Part shown: positions 1 to 7,894 of the stretch, piece after piece
How positions within the stretch are numbered: the first letter of the stretch is position 1
How the letters are laid out: each line of letters begins with the position of its first letter
NCBI GenBank assembly: GCA_035294245.1
Contig: DATGLG010000073.1
Span: forward strand, 62,001-126,000
From: DATGLG01 sp035294245
GTDB taxonomy: Bacteria; Pseudomonadota; Alphaproteobacteria; JACZXZ01
Length of the DNA stretch: 64,000 nucleotides
Reading direction: 5' to 3'
The notes under the pieces: model-generated
Told to the model about the DNA's origin: nothing
Seen by the model: the letters and a program-made list of their open reading frames with translations, nothing else
Databases searched by the model: none
Program-made: the position numbers and the translations under genes

Positions 1-372
1 AAAAAGGATCAGGTCCGAGACTCGCGCCATCACCGGTAGAGCATCAGCCGACCGACCGCCAAGAATGCGAAAGCTGGCTTGGGCGCCAGGGCCCGAAGTA
101 ATGAACTTCGCACCCTTGCAGGCTTCCTCATAGAGCAGCTTCGCGCGCCCTGCCCGCGCCTCGATATCCTTCGTCACCTCCGAGATGGCGCGTTCCATGA
201 TGGAGCCGATATCGTTTATCGTAAGCGGCGGAACCATGTCCTTGGGGTCCGGCTGAACATGGATAACGTCCACATATGCCCCGAGGCGCCGCGCCAACCT
301 CATGCCGCTTGCGAGAGCGACGCTATCCACCTCGTAACCGGAAATTGGCGCCAAGATTGATCGGATTGCCAT
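1..372 (-). CDS. Universal stress protein (UspA family), N-terminal part, runs off the window
   Basis: An open reading frame starts at the ATG at 372 and stays open for 124 codons to the left edge of the window. The N-terminus MAIRSILAPISGYEVDS has the usual Usp first beta strand, in which a short strand ending in P is followed by the nucleotide-binding loop. The segment VDVIHVQPDP fits the second strand of the same fold. Usp proteins are cytoplasmic stress proteins, often induced under low oxygen in alphaproteobacteria. An FNR-like box (429-442) lies about 63 bases upstream of the start, so anaerobic induction is likely. The C-terminal half is outside the window, so it cannot be told whether this is a single or a tandem Usp. 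The family call is fairly sure; the partner or target is unknown. Confidence 0.8.
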   Translation of the reverse strand, partial: MAIRSILAPISGYEVDSVALASGMRLARRLGAYVDVIHVQPDPKDMVPPLTINDIGSIMERAISEVTKDIEARAGRAKLLYEEACKGAKFITSGPGAQASFRILGGRSADALPVMARVSDLILF

Positions 373-428
373 GATGTCCTCCGCTGTGTCGGAGTTATGA
401 GCTTGGACACAGTATAAACCGAATGCCA

Positions 429-442
429 CTGACCTACGTCAA
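429..442. promoter_or_regulatory. FNR-like box, one mismatch
   Basis: CTGACCTACGTCAA matches the FNR/FixK/Anr consensus TTGAY-N4-RTCAA except for its first base. Its centre is about 63 bases upstream of the universal stress protein start at 372, a suitable distance for an activator site. This is inferred from the pattern only. Confidence 0.5.
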
Positions 443-582
443 TCGGGCGCCAATTCACATCCGATCCATATCCGCGATTTCGAGGCCAGGTGCCGGAACG
501 TGAGGCCCGCCACTTCGCACGCGCGACTGGACACCGTGCTTGCAGAGGAAGTCGTGCTTTGAGCTGTATCGAAGTGGCGCAG

Positions 583-774
583 CTAATCCGTGTCGCGCGG
601 TATTGCGAGGACGCTGCTGGCGTGCCCAGATTCGACGAGTAAGGTTCCGAGGCGCTCGGCCTCATGCTCCAAGCCAATCCAGCGCAGCTTGACGATCATT
701 CGCTTGAGCTCACTCGGCCTCAACGCCTGCGGCGAGACGCTCTGGGGATGCTCCTGCCCCGCATAGGTCTCCAT
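583..774 (-). CDS. Small hypothetical protein (63 aa)
   Basis: The start is the ATG at 774, chosen because GAGGAGAAAGGC lies just upstream; a longer frame to 825 lacks such a site. The 63-residue product (METYAGQEHPQS...) is soluble, with one predicted helix (SELKRMIVKLRWIGLEHEAE). I recognise no named domain. It is transcribed divergently from the DUF1127/DUF6455-ubiTUV genes and shares the intergenic region that holds a perfect FNR box (853-866), whose centre is about 85 bases upstream. A low-oxygen-induced small accessory protein is a reasonable guess; the function is unknown. Confidence 0.55.
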   Translation of the reverse strand: METYAGQEHPQSVSPQALRPSELKRMIVKLRWIGLEHEAERLGTLLVESGHASSVLAIPRDTD

Positions 775-852
775 TGCCTTTCTCCTCATTCGCCTTCGAG
801 AATTCCCTGTCCGCCTGTCAGGCAAAGGTAATCGGAGAACGGCCTAAAATCC

Positions 853-866
853 TTGATCCAGATCAA
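853..866. promoter_or_regulatory. FNR box, perfect palindrome
   Basis: TTGATCCAGATCAA fits TTGAY-N4-RTCAA exactly and is symmetric in both half-sites. It lies between the small gene starting at 774 (minus) and the DUF6455 gene starting at 933 (plus), about 73 bases upstream of the latter. It probably controls the DUF6455-ubiTUV transcript and perhaps both directions. Confidence 0.8.
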
Positions 867-932
867 TGACGGAAGCGATCGCCGTGGAGAAGATAGCCTA
901 CCCGCGTAAGGCCGAGGAATGGAGCGACGCCC

Positions 933-1424
933 ATGGCCAATCAGTGTAGCCACGCGAGACAAGCGGAACGTGCTTCGACCAATCTTGGCCCCGGCGGATG
1001 GTTCGGGAGGCGCTGGGCGCTTGCCGCACGGCAACGGATGCACACATGGCGAGAACGATGGGTGGAGGCGCAGGAGCTTGAGACGCTCGACGACTTGGTA
1101 TTCGCTGAGCTCGGCCTCACGCGGTGGCAAGCCCGACAGCTCGTAAAGGCGCACCCCCGCGCAACCGAGCAGCTCGGCAAAATGTTGCGTCATCTTGACC
1201 TCGACTCCGACGCGTCGGTGGATGAGTCGCTTCTGCACAACGACCTTTACCGTAATTGTGCGCTGTGTATGCACCACCGTGCGTGTCGCCGCTGGTTTGA
1301 TCTAGCGAAAAAGGGTGATCCGTACCCGACCTTCTGTCCCAACGGATGGTACTTCGGGCGCCTCCTCAGACGCAGGCGACTCGCCTCAAAGTCTCATGAC
1401 GAGCCTCGGGCGCCATCCGCCTGA
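933..1424 (+). CDS. DUF1127-like / DUF6455 protein
   Basis: This is a 163-residue soluble protein with two recognisable parts. Residues about 38-75 (WRERWVEAQELETLDD, then LAELGL-like FAELGLTRWQ) resemble DUF1127, a short arginine-rich helical module. Residues about 75-150 carry the DUF6455 pattern, with CALCMHHRACRRWF followed by FCPNGWYFG, giving four conserved cysteines that could bind metal. The ATG at 933 is preceded by GGAGCG. The gene is the first after a perfect FNR box and overlaps the longest possible ubiT frame, so it is probably co-transcribed with ubiTUV. DUF6455 has no established function; a link to anaerobic metabolism is inferred from position. Confidence 0.7.
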   Translation: MANQCSHARQAERASTNLGPGGWFGRRWALAARQRMHTWRERWVEAQELETLDDLVFAELGLTRWQARQLVKAHPRATEQLGKMLRHLDLDSDASVDESLLHNDLYRNCALCMHHRACRRWFDLAKKGDPYPTFCPNGWYFGRLLRRRRLASKSHDEPRAPSA

Positions 1425-1509
1425 AAGGTGGCGTGGCCTCGATATGGCCTACAAACGAGGCAGTGCTGCGTGGGAGAAGGACGCCCGGTCCAATACGGCG
1501 GGAACCGGC

Positions 1510-2181
1510 ATGGCTGACGATGGCGGCCCTTGCACCCCGATCTCGCCGGCATTCCTCTTGGGGCTCGCATTACGGCCCTGCCCGCCCGCCGTGCTCGCTC
1601 CAGCCTGTCGGCATGCGCTTGCCATCATCCACCGATGCCATCCCGAGCTTCATGAACGGATGTGCATGATCGGTGGGGCCGCCTTCGTTATTGAGCCAAC
1701 GGATCTACCGCTCCGATTTATCGTTCGATTCGATTCCCAAGGGCCGCGCCTGCGATTGCAGCGCCCACATGAGCGCTGCGCACGAGTCAGCGCTATTGTG
1801 CGTGGCCCGGTCACCGCCCTCATTGCTCTGCTCGAAGCGCGCATTGATGGCGATGCACTATTCTTTTCTCGCACGCTGTCGATTGAAGGTGACGTCGAGG
1901 CCGTAGTCGCGCTGCGCAACGCAATCGAGAATGTGGAAATCGATCTCATGCGCGACCTCGCAGACGAGCTCGGCCCCTTCAGAGGGCCAGCCCGCGCCGT
2001 GGCTGCCGGCTTGGACAAGCTCCTGCGAATTGCCACCCAAGATCTGGAAAAATTACGTGCTGCGCTCCTGGCGCCACTTGAGGAAAGAGTGACTCGTCTG
2101 GCGATGGAAATCGAGGCAACCAAGGCGATGGTTGCGCCCCGACGAGGAGCGCTACCGAGGCACGAGGCTGCGCGAGATTAG
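1510..2181 (+). CDS. ubiT: Anaerobic ubiquinone biosynthesis accessory factor UbiT (SCP2 domain)
   Basis: UbiT is an SCP2-type lipid-binding protein needed, with UbiU and UbiV, for oxygen-independent ubiquinone synthesis. The C-terminal half matches E. coli UbiT closely in pattern: GDALFFSRTLSIEGDVE corresponds to the conserved DTLFFxRRLxIEGDTE block, followed by an acidic helix. ubiU starts 8 bases downstream, which supports the call strongly. The start is uncertain: ATG codons at 1396, 1444 and 1510 are all in frame. I chose 1510 (223 aa) because the SCP2 fold begins soon after it and GGCGGGAACC precedes it; the family is usually about 170-200 residues. Expression is probably driven by the FNR box at 853-866. 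Confidence 0.82.
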   Translation: MADDGGPCTPISPAFLLGLALRPCPPAVLAPACRHALAIIHRCHPELHERMCMIGGAAFVIEPTDLPLRFIVRFDSQGPRLRLQRPHERCARVSAIVRGPVTALIALLEARIDGDALFFSRTLSIEGDVEAVVALRNAIENVEIDLMRDLADELGPFRGPARAVAAGLDKLLRIATQDLEKLRAALLAPLEERVTRLAMEIEATKAMVAPRRGALPRHEAARD

Positions 2182-2189
2182 GGGGGTGG

Positions 2190-3182
2190 ATGAAATCCTC
2201 GACACTCGAGCTGGTCTGCCCTGCAGGCACGCCGGTAGCGCTGCGCGCGGCAATCGATGCCGGCGCCGATGTTGCCTATGCTGGCTTTCGCGATGAGACC
2301 AATGCACGAAACTTTCCCGGCCTCAACTTCACCCGACCAGAGCTGCAAGAAGGCATTAACTATGCGCATGCGCGTGGCGCGAAAGTCTATGTCGCCATAA
2401 ACACGTTCCCCGCAGCCGGTCATCTCACTCCCTGGCATCGCGCCGTCGACGACGCGACGACGATGGGGGCGGACGCCCTTATCCTCGCCGATATTGGCCT
2501 GCTCGATTACGCGGCGCAGCGCTATCCCGCCATGCGTCGGCACCTCTCCGTCCAGGCCTCGGCGTCCAACGCGCCCGCGATTCGCTTTTTTCGGGATGCT
2601 TTTGGCGTGAAGCGGGTCGTCCTCCCCCGCGTACTGACGATTGCGGAGATTGCCGCCATTCGCGAGCAAATCCCGATCGAGACCGAAGTTTTCGCCTTCG
2701 GCGGCATGTGCGTGATGGCCGAGGGTCGCTGCGCCCTTTCCTCTTATGCGACGGGCAGATCGCCGAACATCGACGGCGTATGCTCGCCGGCAAGTCATGT
2801 TCGGTACGAGCATCGCGACGACCAGCTGATCTCACGGCTCGGACGCTTCACCATCAATCGTTTCGAGGAAGGCGAGCGCGCGGGTTATCCGACACTGTGC
2901 AAAGGCCGATTTTCCGCGCGCGATCGGGCCTCATATCTTTTTGAGGAGCCTGTCTCGCTGAATGTCATGGGGATGCTGCCACAGTTGATGGCAGCCGGGG
3001 TGCGCGCCCTCAAGATCGAAGGCCGCCAGCGCGGGCGGGACTATGTGGCCCGCACGGTTTCCGCATTCCGTCGTGCGATCGACGCCGCGGCGCAAGGAAG
3101 ACCGATTGCCGAGACCATCCTTGACGGGCTTTCCGAGGGGGGTCGCAACACCACCGGCGCCTACGACCGGAGCTGGCGGTGA
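2190..3182 (+). CDS. ubiU: UbiU, U32-family [4Fe-4S] protein of O2-independent ubiquinone hydroxylation
   Basis: This 330-residue peptidase U32-family protein matches UbiU, which forms a complex with UbiV that hydroxylates ubiquinone precursors without oxygen, using prephenate as oxygen donor in E. coli. The N-terminus (MKSSTLELVCPAGTP) is the typical U32 start. The four cysteines expected for the [4Fe-4S] cluster are visible in GGMCVMAEGRC, GVCSPASH and PTLCKGRF. Its stop overlaps the GTG start of ubiV by four bases (GTGA). With ubiT and ubiV this forms the full ubiTUV set, which lets a denitrifier keep making ubiquinone when oxygen is absent. Confidence 0.95.
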   Translation: MKSSTLELVCPAGTPVALRAAIDAGADVAYAGFRDETNARNFPGLNFTRPELQEGINYAHARGAKVYVAINTFPAAGHLTPWHRAVDDATTMGADALILADIGLLDYAAQRYPAMRRHLSVQASASNAPAIRFFRDAFGVKRVVLPRVLTIAEIAAIREQIPIETEVFAFGGMCVMAEGRCALSSYATGRSPNIDGVCSPASHVRYEHRDDQLISRLGRFTINRFEEGERAGYPTLCKGRFSARDRASYLFEEPVSLNVMGMLPQLMAAGVRALKIEGRQRGRDYVARTVSAFRRAIDAAAQGRPIAETILDGLSEGGRNTTGAYDRSWR

Positions 3183-4087
3183 CTGCCGCGAACCGAACCG
3201 ACATGGGCCCGGCACGGCTTGCGCTCGGCCCCATCCTATTTCACTGGGAGGCAGCGGCAAAGCGGGACTTTTATTTTCGCATAGCCGACGAGGCACCGAT
3301 AGATATCGTCTATCTCGGCGAGACGGCCTGCTCGAAGCGCGCGCCCTTCTTCGAACCGCATTTGCCCGAGATCGCCGAGCGGCTCGCGCGGGCCGGCAAG
3401 GAGGTCGTTTATTCCACCCTCGCTCTCGTCATGAGCGCCCGTGAGACGGCGGCGCTATGCACGCTCGCCATGGAGCCCGGCCTGGTCGTCGAGCTCAACG
3501 ATCTCGCCGGCGCCGACCTCGTCGCCGGCCGACGTCACGTCATCGGGCCTTTTGTGAATGTCTACAACGAGGAAACCCTTCGCTACCTGGCCCGACGGGG
3601 TGCCGAGCGCGTCGTGCTGCCCGCGGAGCTGCCCAAGAAAGCGCTGGCGGCGCTCGCCTCGGATTCCTCGGGGGCGGCGCTCGAGGTCCAGGCATTCGGC
3701 CGATTGCCTTTAGCCCTCTCCTCGCGCTGTTATCACGCCCGGGCTCACGGGCTGCACAAGGATGGCTGCCAGTACGTCTGCAGCCTCGATGCCGATGGCC
3801 TCTCCGTGACGACGCTCGATGGCGACGGCTTCCTGGCGATTAACGGAACCATGACGATGTCATTCACGGTGATCAACCTCCTGGCAGAGCTAGCTGCCCT
3901 CCGTTGCCTCGGCGTTTCGGTATTCCGCCTATGGCCGCAATCGGCTGACATGGTCGCGATCTCGCGACTGTTCAGGGATACTCTCGATGGGCATTTGGAT
4001 TCAGCGACAGCCGAAATCCATCTCGCTGAGAAAGTCCGCTTCGCGCCACTCACGCGAACGTTTTACCAGGGCCCCGAGCTCGGATGA
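3179..4087 (+). CDS. ubiV: UbiV, U32-family [4Fe-4S] partner of UbiU
   Basis: This 302-residue U32-family protein is the partner of UbiU. Cysteines at the positions expected for the UbiV cluster are seen in ETACSKR near the N-terminus and in SSRCYHARAHGLHKDGCQYVC around residue 185-205 (three cysteines). The proposed start is the GTG at 3179, which overlaps the ubiU stop; an ATG at 3203 is an alternative. The gene ends the ubi operon, convergent with the response regulator gene that ends at 4136. No clear terminator hairpin was seen in the 48-base gap. Confidence 0.93.
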   Translation: MTAANRTDMGPARLALGPILFHWEAAAKRDFYFRIADEAPIDIVYLGETACSKRAPFFEPHLPEIAERLARAGKEVVYSTLALVMSARETAALCTLAMEPGLVVELNDLAGADLVAGRRHVIGPFVNVYNEETLRYLARRGAERVVLPAELPKKALAALASDSSGAALEVQAFGRLPLALSSRCYHARAHGLHKDGCQYVCSLDADGLSVTTLDGDGFLAINGTMTMSFTVINLLAELAALRCLGVSVFRLWPQSADMVAISRLFRDTLDGHLDSATAEIHLAEKVRFAPLTRTFYQGPELG

Positions 4088-4135
4088 TCGCGAATTGTCG
4101 CACCCCCCGACCCTGCCCTTCTCTCACCTTGGCGA

Positions 4136-4600
4136 TCATGATATGGGAGTGGCCTGCCTCGCCGAGCGGATAGAGCCCGGGCGTTGTGCTCTCATTGCCA
4201 GAAGATACGTCACCTTCTCCTTCAACTGATTCAAGGATATCGGCTTTGCGAGAAACGTTCGGACGTTCAGCTCTTGGGCGGTCCGGACATAGACCTCCTC
4301 GCTATGCCAAGTGATAATCAATATCTCCGGCGGCTCGGTGCCCGCCGGCAGGTTGGCTCGTATGGAGTTTATCGTCGTCACGCCATCGCCGTCGGGCAGC
4401 CGATAGTCGACGACGATGAGGTCATATCCCCGCGTCCGATTGGCGACGAGCTTGACGGCCTCCTCGCGGCTGCCGGCCTCGGCGATCTCCGAGAACCCGA
4501 GCGTTCGCAGCATGTCGAAGACGATCATCCTCATGTCGAGGGCGTCCTCGATGATCAATGCTGACCGATCGGTGCCGATCTTCGCGCTGTCTGCGATCAA
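4136..4600 (-). CDS. Single-domain response regulator (CheY-like)
   Basis: This 154-residue protein consists of one receiver domain. Acidic residues for metal binding are seen in LIIEDA, the phospho-acceptor Asp in VVDYRLPDGDG, and the conserved Lys in FLAKPIS. The start overlaps the stop of the upstream hybrid kinase by four bases (ATGA), so the two are translationally coupled. With no output domain, it probably receives phosphate from the HPt domain of that kinase and acts through protein contact. The C-terminal tail of about 20 residues is basic and has no recognised motif. Confidence 0.88.
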   Translation of the reverse strand: MIADSAKIGTDRSALIIEDALDMRMIVFDMLRTLGFSEIAEAGSREEAVKLVANRTRGYDLIVVDYRLPDGDGVTTINSIRANLPAGTEPPEILIITWHSEEVYVRTAQELNVRTFLAKPISLNQLKEKVTYLLAMRAQRPGSIRSARQATPIS

Positions 4601-7263
4601 GCCGGCACCTCCTTGGGATTACAAAGGACTGCATCGGCTTGCCGCCTGCTTTCCTTGACAAGAGTAGCAAGCTCATCGAGCTTCGCACCAAGCGGCTCGA
4701 CAGCGCCCGCCTTGGCGCTTTTTTCGATTGCCGTCGCGATGGCCTGAACCCGCCGAAAGCCAAAGGCCGCCGCGGAGCTCTTCAAGGAGTGCGCCTCGCG
4801 CTCAAGGCTTGACAGGTCTCCTTCAGCGATCTGCCTTGCCATTCGATCCAGCCTCGCACCAATCTCCTCCAGAAAGGTCGCATATATGCGATTGACTTGC
4901 TCGGATCCCAGATCGGAGAGAAGCTGCGCAACGGCGCCGGATTCAAATAGAGGGGGAAGGTCGACTGAAGGACATGGCGCAGACTCGGCCGCGTCTCCCG
5001 CTCCTCGCGCAGCTCTCGCGTGGTGAGCGAGCATTTCGGAGAGCGATTTCTGCGTGAAAGGCTTGGCAAGGACGTCATTCATCCCCGCCTCGCGGCATTC
5101 TTCCGCGTCCCGCGCAAAAGCGTTGGCAGTCACTGCGACGATTGGGACTGACGATTGGGGCGCCGGGAGGGAGCGAATGGCGCGGGTCGCGGCGAGCCCG
5201 TCCATCTCCGGCATCATCACGTCCATCAGGATGATGTCGAAGACGCGGTCGCGCGCGGCTTCAACCGCCGCGTGGCCGTTGACGGCCAATTCGACGCGGC
5301 ATCCCATCTTCTCGAGCATGCCGATCGCGACCATCTGGTTGGTCGGATTATCCTCCGCAAGCAGCACATTCAGCATCCGAGGCTCGCCGGGCGCAGCCTC
5401 CGCCCGGGGTGCCAATTCTGTAGGCGCCGCCAGGTCGGCGACCGGCTGCAGTACGACGGTGAAGTGAAAGACGCTGCCTCGCCCCACCTCGCTCTCGGCG
5501 CCGATCTCTCCGCCCATGCGCTCGACGAGCTTCTTGCTGATGACGAGGCCGAGGCCGGTGCCGCCGAAGCGGCGTGATATCGAGCCGTCGACCTGGGCAA
5601 ACTCCTGGAAGAGGCTGGGGATCGCTGTCGTAGGAATTCCGATGCCCGTGTCGCGAACCTCGAACCTCAGGACGGCTTTGCCATGGACCGCGCTCTCCTT
5701 GCCGCTCACGGCGATCTTGACGCTTCCCTCTTTCGTGAACTTCACGCCGTTCGATACCAGATTCAGCAAGATCTGGCGCAGCCTACCGGGATCCCCGATG
5801 AAGAAATGCGGAAGGTCAGGGTCGATCGCGCTTAAGAGCGACAGGCCCTTCTCGTGCGCCTGGGGGGCGACGATGTCGATCACGCTCCTTACGACCTGCT
5901 CCAGCTCGAAGCGCACCTCCTCGAAGCGCATCTTGTCCGCGTCGAGCTTCGCGAAATCGAGAATGTCGTTGATGATCTGGAGGAGATGATCCGCCGAGCT
6001 TCTCAGCTTTTCTCCCAATCTTTGCTGCTCGCTGCTCAGGCCGCTTTCCAATAGCAAATCGGCAAGCCCGATGACGCCGTTCATCGGCGTCCGTATCTCG
6101 TGGCTCATTACTGCCAGGAAGTCGGAGCGTGCGCGCGTAGCCTGTTCGGCGGTATCGCGCGCGATCCGCAGCTCGGCGGTCCGCTCTTCAACCAACTGCT
6201 CCACGGCCGCCCGCCGCCGCATGGCGACCCACGAATAGACGCAGAAATTCGCCGTGACGGCCAAGCCGACGATCAGCACGACCCAGTGGAGCTGGCGCTG
6301 CTCTGCGGACAGGAATTCTGCGGTGGGTGTCGCTACGATCTGCCACTGGCGTCCCGCAACCGGAAGTTGCTCGGTTACCGATACCGGCGCAATGACATCT
6401 CTGGCGTCCGCAACGTTGCTGCTCTTGGGATACAGGAGGCGCTCGCCCGGCGGAGCGGACTGGTCGAAAACGAAGAGATTCACCAGTCCGCCCGCTTTGC
6501 CGTGCCTACCGATCGCGCGATGCACGAGATCGCCAATACGGAAGACGCCGAGCATGAGCCCGGCAGCCGAGCGAATGTGTGCCTCCGCGTCGGCGGCAAT
6601 CTCGTGCTTGTTATATACGGGCAGGAAGACGAGCATGCCGTATTGATCGCTGGAGCCCTGAACGAGAACGATTCGCTCCGTCGCCTGCATTCTGCCGGTG
6701 CGGATCGCCGTTTCCAGCGCTGCGCGCCGAGGCGGGCTGGAGGCCAGGTCGAAGCCAAAGGCCGGCTCGTTCCCTGTATAGGGCTGGACATAGTAGACTG
6801 GGAAATATTCACTTCGCTCGGCGGCCCTTCGCATCTTGCCGTCGTCGCCGCGCTCGGTGAATTGAAAAGCCGGGAACCAGTCCTGGCGCGCGGATGCCTC
6901 CAGCTCCGCGCGCTGGGCAGCACCGACACGAGGCGCCCATTCGAGAGCCTGGATGGTATGATCCTGCGCCAGCAGGGGCGACACGAACCTGTTGAAGGCT
7001 GCCCGGTCGACGGTGCCGACCGCATCGTGGAGCCCGCCGAGGGCGCGCAGCGAGCCGAGCGTCGAGGAGAGGCTGGTCTCCAGCGCTACGATCTGCTCCG
7101 TCGCATGACTCTCGAAAGACGCGCGAAGCCGCTCTCGCTCCGCATTCCGTACGGCGATGAACCCCCCGATCGCCACGGCGATACCGAGCGCGCCGATAGC
7201 CGCCACCGAGACGAGGCTGCAGTATCCGCCCAGATTGGCCATCCGCTTGTGCGCGGCCGGCAT
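4597..7263 (-). CDS. Hybrid sensor histidine kinase (CHASE-HisKA-HATPase-REC-HPt)
   Basis: This is an 888-residue membrane sensor kinase. A transmembrane helix at about 15-38 and another at about 325-348 enclose a periplasmic CHASE-type sensor (about 50-300, with the typical QALEWAPRV and DWFPAFQF segments). The cytoplasmic part holds HisKA (phospho-His in SHEIRTPMNGVIG, about 390-455), HATPase (DTGIGIP and GGTGLGL, about 490-615), a receiver (LMDVMMPEMDG, about 640-755) and an HPt domain (AHSLKSSAAAFG, about 790-870). All elements of an internal phosphorelay are intact. It lies between two single-domain response regulator genes on the same strand, with 4- and 3-base junctions. The ligand is unknown; CHASE domains sense small extracellular molecules. 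Confidence 0.92.
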   Translation of the reverse strand: MPAAHKRMANLGGYCSLVSVAAIGALGIAVAIGGFIAVRNAERERLRASFESHATEQIVALETSLSSTLGSLRALGGLHDAVGTVDRAAFNRFVSPLLAQDHTIQALEWAPRVGAAQRAELEASARQDWFPAFQFTERGDDGKMRRAAERSEYFPVYYVQPYTGNEPAFGFDLASSPPRRAALETAIRTGRMQATERIVLVQGSSDQYGMLVFLPVYNKHEIAADAEAHIRSAAGLMLGVFRIGDLVHRAIGRHGKAGGLVNLFVFDQSAPPGERLLYPKSSNVADARDVIAPVSVTEQLPVAGRQWQIVATPTAEFLSAEQRQLHWVVLIVGLAVTANFCVYSWVAMRRRAAVEQLVEERTAELRIARDTAEQATRARSDFLAVMSHEIRTPMNGVIGLADLLLESGLSSEQQRLGEKLRSSADHLLQIINDILDFAKLDADKMRFEEVRFELEQVVRSVIDIVAPQAHEKGLSLLSAIDPDLPHFFIGDPGRLRQILLNLVSNGVKFTKEGSVKIAVSGKESAVHGKAVLRFEVRDTGIGIPTTAIPSLFQEFAQVDGSISRRFGGTGLGLVISKKLVERMGGEIGAESEVGRGSVFHFTVVLQPVADLAAPTELAPRAEAAPGEPRMLNVLLAEDNPTNQMVAIGMLEKMGCRVELAVNGHAAVEAARDRVFDIILMDVMMPEMDGLAATRAIRSLPAPQSSVPIVAVTANAFARDAEECREAGMNDVLAKPFTQKSLSEMLAHHARAARGAGDAAESAPCPSVDLPPLFESGAVAQLLSDLGSEQVNRIYATFLEEIGARLDRMARQIAEGDLSSLEREAHSLKSSAAAFGFRRVQAIATAIEKSAKAGAVEPLGAKLDELATLVKESRRQADAVLCNPKEVPA

Positions 7264-7266
7264 GGC

Positions 7267-7641
7267 TCAGCGCTCTTGCGGCGCCTTGTCGACGAGTTCC
7301 AGCAGCGCCGAGCGGGTGAAGGGCTTCTGCAGCACGGCATCCGCTCCGAACTTCTTTGCCGCATGCAGGAAATCCATCTCGACGCGCATCCCGCCCCCCG
7401 AGACGGCGATGATCCGCGCATGGGGATGCGACGCTTTCACCGTCCGGATGAATTCCAGGCCATCCATGTCCGGCATGAAGATGTCGGTGACGATCACCTC
7501 GAACTCATGTCGCGCTGCCAAAAGGCGCGACGCGTCGCGGCCGGTCACCGCAGTTGCAATGCGATGTCCTGCGCTCTCCAAATACCCTTGGATGATGTCT
7601 CTCGACGTACGATCGTCATCGACAATTAAAGCGGTCGCCAT
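7267..7641 (-). CDS. Single-domain response regulator
   Basis: This 124-residue receiver-only protein is the first gene of the phosphorelay operon. It shows the acidic triad LIVDDD, the phospho-acceptor in VIVTDIFMPDMDG and the Lys in LQKPFTRS. The stop lies 3 bases before the kinase start, so all three genes are probably on one transcript. A 17-base inverted repeat (7657-7673) lies 16 bases upstream of the start and may be an operator or a leader hairpin. The protein could feed into or take phosphate from the HPt domain of the kinase. Confidence 0.88.
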   Translation of the reverse strand: MATALIVDDDRTSRDIIQGYLESAGHRIATAVTGRDASRLLAARHEFEVIVTDIFMPDMDGLEFIRTVKASHPHARIIAVSGGGMRVEMDFLHAAKKFGADAVLQKPFTRSALLELVDKAPQER

Positions 7642-7656
7642 GCGATGCCCTGACGC

Positions 7657-7673
7657 CTTGAATGGGATTCAAG
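7657..7673. promoter_or_regulatory. Perfect inverted repeat in the leader of the phosphorelay operon
   Basis: CTTGAATGGGATTCAAG has two perfect 7-base arms around GGG. It lies 16 bases upstream of the response regulator start at 7641, so it could be an operator or form a small hairpin at the ribosome-binding region. The 250-base gap to nosX (7642-7894) shows no gene. Confidence 0.4.
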
Positions 7674-7894
7674 CGGATATCTCCGCGGATGGCGTGAGTT
7701 TCCCGAATCGTCATTAACAAATGATTCATTTTAAGCGAGCGGCCATGGTCGCTCGATAGAGACCCTTCGAGTGTGGTACCGTCTGGTCCTGGAAGCGGCA
7801 CGAGGTCAGCACGCCGCTCTTTGACGGGCTGCGGCCGGAATGTGCGGTGGCGCAGGTATGTCCGCTTGGCTATAGCGTCAGCTGGCGTTGCTGA

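Noticed and set aside
6100..7629. 509-codon open frame on the plus strand
   Set aside because: It lies antisense to the hybrid kinase and first response regulator genes, whose domains are clear. Long antisense frames are common in GC-rich DNA.
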